Part shown: piece by piece, positions 56,661 to 64,000 of the stretch
How the letters are laid out: the number at the start of each line of letters is the position of its first letter
Position numbering within the stretch: position 1 is the first letter of the stretch
Notes under the pieces: model-generated
Databases searched by the model: none
Seen by the model: the letters and a program-made list of their open reading frames with translations, nothing else
What the model was told of the DNA's origin: nothing
NCBI GenBank assembly: GCA_903813345.2
Contig: CAIIXF020000011.1
Span: 1,014,071-1,078,070 of the forward strand
Length of the DNA stretch: 64,000 bases
Reading direction: 5' to 3'
Origin: Owenia fusiformis
Lineage: Eukaryota; Annelida; Polychaeta; Sabellida; Oweniidae
Program-made: the position numbers and the translations under genes

Positions 56661-57553
56661 ATTTATTATATCATTTGAATGTTCTACAAATTAAGTGTAT
56701 TTCTTTTAACCATTTAATACATAGATTAAATACATGTGCTCATCAGAATAACCACTCCACTACAGCCACTCTTAGATGCAATATATTGCCATCTTTCATC
56801 CTCAAAAATCACACGTGTGACATCACTGGTTTATAAACATCAAGAACATGGCAACGGATGCACAATTGCTAAGAGTACCCATGCTCAAACTACAAATATA
56901 AGCTGTGACGTCATAGCAATGAAGTTTTGTTGCAGTGCGTATCCAAGTATTTTTTACAATATTGTTGTGACGTCATAACAAAAACATAACATCCGGGACT
57001 TTCTACCGTGGTATATACTCCATGGTATATACATCGTGGTATATACAATTGAAAACGAGGCTGCGGCTGGAGACTGCAGGAAACAATGAAATACACCCTA
57101 ATATTTTTAATCATGTGATTGGTTTTTATCCAATGAGAAAGCGAGGAACATTTCAATGATATAATTAATGATTATAGTAACTGATAATTCAATATTGTAC
57201 TTCTAATACCTAAATGATAAGAGATATATAACGATTCCTAATGACATAAGACTTTCTTTAATACGTTACGCGATAAAATTTTTGATGAAATTGTGATTTA
57301 ATTGTAATTTCGACATAATCATAAAATTATATTTCGTCGGAACAATTGATGTTCTTTACACCTCAAGAAAATGTAAAGAAGTCGGGACATCATGTTGTGC
57401 AACAAATGTTGCACAGATAGTAAATTTACTGCAGCATTCGTTTTGAACTCGTGCATATTTGTGAATATATTAAAGATGTGTTCGACTGCAAGAATGTTAT
57501 TATATTGAAATGTAATCTGAACTATTGCATTCAATATTTTGATTTAATTTCAG

Positions 57554-57756
57554 AACAATGATGTTGACATATCTAGCAGTATTGGCTGCCCTTGTTATCG
57601 GCATCCAAGCTGGAGCACGGGGTAGATCTGATTATGACCCATATATACCCCAGGGTGAGGTTTACACTGGACCATGTGAGGGAGGGTACAAAACATACAA
57701 TAGGAGAGATTGTGCAGATTCGTACAGGGAACTTATAAGAGAAAACGCCTATCCTG
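57554..57756 (+). CDS. Tyrosinase exon 1 (signal peptide)
   Basis: TTTAATTTCAG acceptor, AACA, then ATG at 57558 (AACAATGATG context). 66 codons plus G, ending RENAYP and a GTAAAT donor. Residues 1-20 are a clear signal peptide. The acceptor in front of the ATG implies an upstream untranslated exon. Reading through the donor would give only five more codons before a stop (71 aa). Confidence 0.8.
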
Positions 57757-60700
57757 GTAAATGGAAAAAATGAGAAATAAAAATATGCAACGCCTTTTGA
57801 AATACATGTATCATAACATATTTTTCAAATGTGAATCCTAATCACTGAACTTTGAATCTTTGAATTAACTGATCTTCCATGGCTGCATTTTTGAACTGCT
57901 CGAGGTGCAGTTTGCTTGCGCAGCACTTTATGAGCCTTCCATGTATCACGAAAAGGATCCTTGGACCTTGCAGTGCAAATTGCAAGATCACATGTTTTCA
58001 ACAACTAAAAACGGCTCATCCAAGCGCACTTACACTTACTTACATAATTCTTTTGAAACACATAACAGTTTAAAGAGATGTTATTGAGATTTCTCTGTGG
58101 CATTTTTACACCATAACATTAACTAACTATTAATCAATATGCAACTTTTCACCACGTAGAATTTTAAAAAATTAAGTTTGAAAATTCCATTTTTATAATG
58201 GAGCTCAATGGGAAAAACGACATAATTTGAATTATTTTCAAACGTAGTGGCGCGATTTTCTTGAAATTGACAGATATAATAAATATTGGTAAGACGAAAT
58301 GTTTGAAGAAAAATTTACCGTCCTGGTTACGCAAAATATGGAAAAATGTGAAATAATCATAAAAACCTGTAAAAATAGATTGAAGGGGGTGGTATTCATT
58401 TTTAATGTGCCTTTCACTACTACACGGTAACCATAGTTTTGGTAATGGTTTACTAATCTTCCAGCATGTGTATCAATCACAAGTAATACAATAAGTGAGT
58501 TATCATTAATTGGAATGGTATTATTGTATTCCTAAGCAAAAAGGTAAAATCGATCATATCACATACTAGTTCTTACCATCAAATCGATCTATTATAATGC
58601 ATATTAAACAATGTAGCAGTAGATCTTCAATTTCAAGAATTGAGCTAAATTGTAAGATAATAAATAAATTGCTAATCCCTTATAACTATATAATCCCCTT
58701 CTCCGAATCATACTAAATTATCAATTCAATAATGTCAATCCTCAATGCCTGTGCGGTTTTCGATCTCAGACAACCCAACACCTATTCTTTTCTTGCCCCC
58801 TTTTTACTTGATCTCAGGGAACAACTAGCACTCGACCTTGCAGTGATACCCAATTTCAAAATTAACCATTATAACAAACTAAATGCAAAAGAGAAACTAG
58901 ATACATTGTTATATGGTGGCTCAACAGATAAAATTGCCAACTTTATTTCTTTAATTGTAGACTGTTGTAATGTTTAACTTTATATATTTGGTGTGAAATG
59001 TCACACGCAACTTACATGCATTGTCATGCTGAGTGTTCAGCAGCCTAAAATTACCTGATTTTTATGTGCCTACTTAACTCTATTTTAGAAATTGTATAAA
59101 TGTGTATGTGTGAAAATCGACATGGGCCACTAATGCCAATGGCCTTTGCCCATTGTCGAACATTGTGAAATGATAGTATTGATAAATAAAACATAACCTA
59201 TAAAAAATACTAAATTATATTCGGTATGCTTATTTTAGCTGCTGTAGTTTAGGTCACTTGATGAGATATTCAGTAACATGCTGTCACTAGAGACAAAACT
59301 TTACACTAAATAATCACTTGAAATAAACGATATGAATTCTTCATATTTTCTTCTTTGGTAATACATCCATTCTTGAAAATTAGCATTCATAGCTTTTCAA
59401 TGAAATCATGAATTTAGTGATCTGACCCTTAAAATACTTTTCTGGGGGAATAGTTTGTCCACCTGTAGCCATTAGGTGTAGCATCTTTTTTAGCCATATT
59501 TCCCCAGGCTTGCTGGAATACCTATTTCAGTGTGCACGTTTAGCATTATTTTCCCATTGATAATTTGAGTTCTCGCGTCAATAACATATGGAAATAAAAA
59601 TGATAAGATGTCAAAAAGAGTAGTTAATATTTTATTGTAAAAAATCAAAAATAAAACAAGGTTTGGTCAGGAAGGGAACAGGTGAAATCCTTGGGATATA
59701 TGAATTAATTAATTATGAGAAACATATTCATGTTTCTACAATTTAGGGTAACCCTGTGTATTATTCTACTGCGCATGGTTATACCGGTGCAAAATATTAC
59801 AAAAATTATATTTACTTATTATCATAATTCTATGTGACAATGTCAGTCTTATTTTCAAATTTGTCTATAATTGTTACTGCGAATTTCAAAAGCCTTGTAT
59901 TTTCAGACTTATTCATTTCATGATTATGTAATACTGACCTACTTATCTGCCTAGCATATCTTTAAATAAAAAATAAAAATACAATTGGTCAGAATGTACT
60001 AAAACCTGCTTGAAACTGAAAAACATGGCATGCTCTATTCCACACAATTTGGAGGCTTTTAAAATTCGCAGTAACAATGAATAAGTGCCTGTATATAATC
60101 ATTGCATAGAAAACACGTCATGTAGTTTTTATCAGATGTATTGAGTTGACCAAAATACTCCTTTGTTTACTATATACTGGACTACATACTGGCACCCTTA
60201 CATATATGTTACAGTACATAAGAGCTTTGCAAAAATCAACATCTTATACAATCAACGTAAAAGACGGCTAGCCCAACCTTACAGGCAAACTATTATAGAC
60301 ACATTTGAAGATAAGACTGATATTGTCACATTGAATTATGATAATAAGTAAATGATATTTTTGTAATATTTTGCACCGGTATAACCAGTCCCAGTAGAAT
60401 AAAACACAGGGTTACCCTAAATTGTAGAAACATGAATATGTTTCGTATAATTAATTAATTCATGTATCCCAAGGATTTCACCTGTTCCCTTCCTGCCCAA
60501 ACCTTATTTTATTTTTGATTTCTTACAATGAAGTAAACTACTCTTTTTGACATCTTATCATTTTTATTTCCACATTATATTGACGTTAGACCTCAAATGA
60601 TCAATGGGAAAACAATGCTAAACGTGCACACTGAAATATGTATTCCAACAGGCCTAGGAAAAGATGGCGAGAAAAATATGCTAAACGTCTACAGGTGAAC

Positions 60701-63700
60701 AAACTATTCCAATAGCGTAGCGTCATATACGCATAACATGCAATGGTGTATTCTCAAAATTTAGAGAAAAAATGATTTTTTTATATTGGATTGCCCCAAA
60801 CTTGAAAAAATGGCCAATAATTGACTTGATATTAGTCCATATTAGTTGGAACGCCCCAGAACTCCTCAAATGCAATTTCATTTTCAAATTTTCTTCGCTT
60901 CACTCACTCGTGGCGTACACTAAAAAAAAATACCCACGCTACGCCACCGTATTCCCCTTAAAAGTATTTAAAGGGTCAGATCACTAAATTCATGATTGTG
61001 TTGAAAAGCTGTTGAAAATGATGTGTTGAAGAATTCATATTGCTTATTACGAGTGATTATTTAGCATGTTACTGAATATCTCATCAAGTGACATAAACTA
61101 CAGCAGCTGAAATAAGCATATCGAAATATTATAATTCGGTATGATTCGGAGAAGGGATTATACAGTTATAAGGGATTAGCAATTTATTTATTATCTTACA
61201 ATTTAGCTCAATTCTTGAATTTGAAGATCTATTGCCATATTGTTTAAAATGCATTATAATCGATCGATCTGATGGTAAGAACTAATATGTGATATGATCG
61301 ATTTTACCTTTTTGTCATCATTGCTAAGGAATACAATAATACCATTCCAATTAATGATAACTCACTTATTGTATTACTTGTGCTTGATACACATGCTGGA
61401 AGATATTCTTTTAAAATAAGTAAACCATTACCAAAACTATGGTTACCCTGTAGTAGTGAGAGGCACATTAAAAATGAATATCACCCCTTCAATCTATTTT
61501 TACAGGTTTTTATGATTATTTCACATTTGTCTATATTTTGCGTAACCAGGATGGTAAATTTTCTTCATTTTTCTTCAAACATTTTGCCTTACCAATATTT
61601 ATTATATCTGTCAATTTCAAGAAAATCGCACCGCTACGTTTGAAAAAATTCAAATTGTGTCGTTTTTCCAATTGAGCTCCATTATAAAAATGGAATTTTA
61701 AATTTCTACGTGGTGAAAAGTTGCTTATTGAGTAGTTCATTAATGTTATGGTGTTAAAAATTCAAAACAAAAAGGAATAAAGAAAAAATGCCACAGAGAA
61801 GTCTCAATAGAGTCTTTTTAATTTAATTGAACTCCTGTGATGCATCAGTGACGTAGACTTGCTGGTGCAAGTCTGCTTGACAGGGTTGGCACAGTATTAA
61901 GCGGTGTAAATTCTTGAATTTGAAGATCTATTGCCATATTGTTTAAAATGCATTATAATCGATCGATCTGATGGTAAGAACTAATATGTGTTATGATCGA
62001 TTTTACCTTTTTGTCATCATTGCTAAGGAATACAATAATACCATTCCAATTAATGGTAACTCACTTATTGTATTACTTGTGCTTGATACACATGCTGGAA
62101 GATATTCTTTTAAAATAAGTAAACCATTACCAAAACTATGGTTACCCTGTAGTAGTGAGAGGCACATTAAAAATGAATATCACCCCTTCAATCTATTTTT
62201 ACAGGTTTTTATGATTATTTCACATTTGTCTATATTTTGCGTAACCAGGATGATTAATTTTCTTCATTTTTCTTCAAACATTTTGCCTTACCAATATTTA
62301 TTATATCTGTCAATTTCAAGAAAATCGCACCGCTACGTTTGAAAAAAATTCAAATTGTGTCGTTTTTCCAATTGAGCTCCATTATAAAAATGGAATTTTA
62401 AATTTCTACGTGGTGAAAAGTTGCTTATTGAGTAGTTCATTAATGTTATGGTGTTAAAAATTCAAAACAAAAAGGAATAAAGAAAAAATGCCACAGAGAA
62501 GTCTCAATAGAGTCTTTTTAATTTAATTGAACTCCTGTGATGCATCAGTGACGTAGACTTGCTGGTGCAAGTCTGCTTGACAGGGTTGGCACAGTATTAA
62601 GCGGTGTAAGTTCTCTTCGATGAGGTGATTTTGTTAAAAATATATGCAAACATGTAATTTGCATCACGGAGCTCATTGTTCTTTTTTGACATACCCGCGG
62701 GGAAGATGGCGTGAGCAAAATGCGCCGCGGGCAATTCAAAAAGCAGACCATATTATGACAAATCATGATCGAAATTCAAACTCATGACCCAACGATTAAC
62801 TTTTTAATTACACATTGTCAAATGGCTTCGATGTTGGGCTCAAACTTAAGAAATATTTCAAATTATCTTCTTAAACACCTCGAGTATAGCATTTGTTTAG
62901 TTTCTCAAAAATATTATATATTACTAAATTGTAGGATTGAGTATGCAGCAGTACACATGGCAATGTGATCATATGTACCAATGGTTGTCTCATGCCGCAA
63001 ATAAGACAGGTGGTGGTGCGAGATTCACAACTGTCCAAACTAACTGGTTAAGAGAACTGTTAGATCATCTGATTGAATCATTACAGGTTTGATTACAATC
63101 CCATATTTTCAAATACTGCGACGATGCATTTGATGAAACGCATCTGAGATAATGACTTTACCATCATATTGGACAGAGTTCTCGTATTGGACACGCCGGC
63201 GTAATACTTATGTTAATATATTTTTGGAAATATTCATTATATTCGTCATGATGTTCTGATAATCGTAGCTAACACACCGTTTCTTGGGTTTCATATAGTC
63301 AACGGTAAAACGCAGCGCCCATGGTTTCCCTCTTGGGTTAAGAAAGGAATATCGTCTAGCAACGGATCCAGAACGGACATACTTCCACGATGCTATCAAC
63401 AAGTTAAAGACGGATCTACTCCCAGGACCATTTGGGACTACCAACAAATACGACACACTCGCGTCATTTCACCATGGAACTGTCGCAGTTGGGGCACATG
63501 GTGGGCCGGGCTTTTTGCCCTGGCATAGGATCTACTTGTTGATGTATGCGTTTAGTTATAAGCGTGCGGCATGTTGTATGAAGTATTAAATATTCGTTCA
63601 ATATCGAAGAATAAACATGTCAAATAATAATTGCTTGTGACCAATTGATAACATCTAATATCTATGCTAATTAACTTAACAGGTATGAAATCGCGTTGAA

Positions 63701-63958
63701 GCAAAAAATACCGGCTGTTTCGTTACTTTATTGGGACTCAACCATTGAGCAAAGTATGGCAACACCTCATTTGTCCAATCTTTGGTCCCCTATGTTCATG
63801 GGAAACGGTGATGGTGACGTTGTAGAAGGTCCCTTTGCAAACTGGGACGCAACAGATGGGGGAAAACTTTCACGCTCTGTTCAAACCTTTCCGAATCAAC
63901 TCACAACTCCAGCAGACATAACGGCTGTACTGTCTGGAACCACATTTGCAGGAATATC
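57554..63958 (+). CDS. Tyrosinase-family secreted copper oxidase (partial, four exons)
   Basis: Coding segments 57558-57756, 62935-63086, 63299-63543 and 63683-63958 all have AG/GT borders and join in phase (split Gly codon, phase 0, split Met codon), giving about 290 residues. Tyrosinases oxidise phenols to quinones with two copper ions; in molluscs secreted forms serve shell-layer tanning and defence. Seen here: a signal peptide (MMLTYLAVLAALVIGIQAGA), Cys at 40, 52 and 77, the RKEYR block at 132-136, and the CuA site with His175 or 176, His184 and His193 (FHHG, AHGGPGFLPWHR, H-x8-H spacing), then LLYWDST near 214-220. The CuB histidines and the rest must lie past 64000. Introns are 5178, 212 and 139 bp. 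Family assignment is firm; the exact role is inference. Confidence 0.9.
57924..58087 (+). CDS. Possible alternative or decayed second exon of tyrosinase
   Basis: After CGCAG the phase that fits exon 1 (G + CA) reads LYEPSMYHEKDPWTLQCKL, then QDHMFSTTKNGSS and a stop at 58085. The true exon 2 begins LSMQQYTWQCDHMYQW. SM, [YW]T-QC and DHM are shared in order. The acceptor has a poor pyrimidine tract. It may be an old duplicate of exon 2; similarity is short and could be chance. Confidence 0.25.
58070..59895 (+). repeat. Left arm of 3.7-kb inverted repeat
   Basis: Mirrors 60055-61825 with roughly 90 percent identity by eye over blocks such as CCACGTAGAATTT, GGTAACCATAGTTTTGG, TGTTTCTACAATTTAGGGTA and ATTGTTACTGCGAATTT. 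It contains the LINE-tail insertion 58722-59206, absent from the other arm. Confidence 0.85.
58722..59206 (+). mobile_element. LINE 3' fragment, 485 bp, with 12-bp target duplication
   Basis: ATACTAAATTAT flanks it at 58710-58721 and 59207-59218. The opposite arm lacks the insert. It opens with about 80 codons ending KLDTLLYGGSTDKIANFISL plus VDCCNV and TAA (58975-58977), which resembles the C-terminal tail of LINE ORF2 proteins; a 230-bp 3' part ends GATAAATAAAACATAACC and A-rich bases. 5' truncation and a long target duplication fit target-primed reverse transcription. Confidence 0.7.
60055..61825 (-). repeat. Right arm of 3.7-kb inverted repeat
   Basis: Reverse copy of 58070-59895. It holds two insertions relative to the left arm: about 205 bp at 60083-60290 and about 250 bp at 60705-60960 (TATTGGATTGCCCCAAACTT...). 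The spacer between arms is about 160 bp (59896-60054). Confidence 0.85.
61211..62609 (+). repeat. 699-bp tandem duplication
   Basis: 61211-61909 is repeated as 61910-62609 with only a few differences (for example GTGATATG/GTGTTATG and GGATGGTA/GGATGATT), so it is recent. The first unit includes the outer part of the right inverted-repeat arm. Confidence 0.95.
62935..63086 (+). CDS. Tyrosinase exon 2
   Basis: TAAATTGTAG acceptor; GA completes the split Gly, then 50 codons: LSMQQYTWQCDHMYQWLSHA, ..., WLRELLDHLIESLQ, ending CAG|GTTTGA (weak donor, phase 0). Precedes the CuA domain; contains one Cys. Confidence 0.8.
63299..63543 (+). CDS. Tyrosinase exon 3 (CuA site)
   Basis: GGGTTTCATATAG acceptor, 81 codons plus AT, donor GTATGC. 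Contains LRKEYRLATDPERTYFHDA and YDTLASFHHG, AHGGPGFLPWHRIYLL: all three CuA histidines. Confidence 0.9.
63683..63958 (+). CDS. Tyrosinase exon 4
   Basis: TTAACTTAACAG acceptor; G completes Met of LLMYE, then 91 codons plus two bases. Contains SLLYWDSTIEQSMATPHLSN, GPFANWDATDGGKLSRS and ITAVLSGTTFAGI. A GTAGGC at 63959 is taken as the donor, since a stop here (TAG at 63960) would leave the enzyme without CuB. Confidence 0.8.
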
Positions 63959-64000
63959 GTAGGCATTTTGACTGCTTGACATATTTAATATACTGTTACA

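Larger units (their letters stand above)
57757..62934 (+). other. Tyrosinase intron 1, repeat-filled
   Basis: 5178 bp. Holds a possible extra exon (57924), a 3.7-kb inverted repeat (58070-61825) with a LINE tail in one arm, and a 699-bp tandem duplication. Splice sites: GTAAAT and TTACTAAATTGTAG. Confidence 0.75.

Noticed and set aside
61380-62342. Two nearly identical frames (MLDTHAGRYSF... and its longer twin)
   Set aside because: They duplicate because of the 699-bp tandem duplication; the left inverted-repeat arm shows the same sequence without a maintained frame.
1-64000. tRNA, rRNA, riboswitch or replication-origin signals
   Set aside because: None found by eye on either strand; a covariance-model scan (tRNAscan-SE, Rfam) would be needed to exclude diverged copies.

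Overview
This window reads as intron- and repeat-rich nuclear DNA from an animal, most likely a lophotrochozoan and probably a mollusc such as a bivalve. The grounds are an AT-rich background, short exons with GT/AG borders, a tyrosinase of the secreted molluscan kind, a CAP-domain gene, and many DNA transposons, LINE and Ty3/gypsy pieces and satellites. The species call is inference. No rRNA, tRNA, CRISPR or prokaryotic operon was seen.

Host genes. (1) A secreted tyrosinase-family gene on + fills the right end: coding exons 57554-57756, 62935-63086, 63299-63543 and 63683-63958 join in perfect phase and carry the CuA site; the CuB exons lie beyond the window. A TATA-box promoter and untranslated first exon near 51156-51232 may belong to it. 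(2) A CAP/CRISP-type gene on - (8790 down to 6206) has recognisable exons, two of them duplicated; it is broken by a transposon inside an exon and by a frameshift. (3) Two phase-compatible exons of an unrecognised gene lie on + at 29722-29839 and 33127-33305. (4) Two phase-compatible exons of an unrecognised basic protein lie on - at 11967-11341, with the last exon partly duplicated. (5) A decayed C2H2 zinc-finger run lies on - at 48722-48335.

Mobile DNA. Three copies of an about 0.8 kb PIF/Harbinger-like MITE with TAA/TTA target duplications lie at 2207, 12176 and 54206. A Ty3/gypsy relic (pol plus LTR) lies at 9104-10889, and a second piece of the same LTR at 12911-14367 was split by a 992-bp mariner. 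A second 992-bp mariner lies at 26357. A LINE with an uninterrupted 926-codon ORF lies at 15206-18238 and a LINE tail at 58722. Further non-autonomous elements with visible terminal inverted repeats and target duplications lie at 3061, 7803, 21006, 25270, 40244, 44016 and 55933.

Repeats. 27.4-31.6 kb holds two minisatellites, 33.4-35.8 kb two satellites, and 36.9-46.3 kb a nested mirror-image region built from a 348-bp repeat that carries a conserved hairpin and a conserved short ORF. Tyrosinase intron 1 (57.8-62.9 kb) holds a 3.7 kb inverted repeat followed by a 699-bp tandem duplication. Most intergenic and intronic DNA is therefore transposon- or satellite-derived, and the genes are islands in it.
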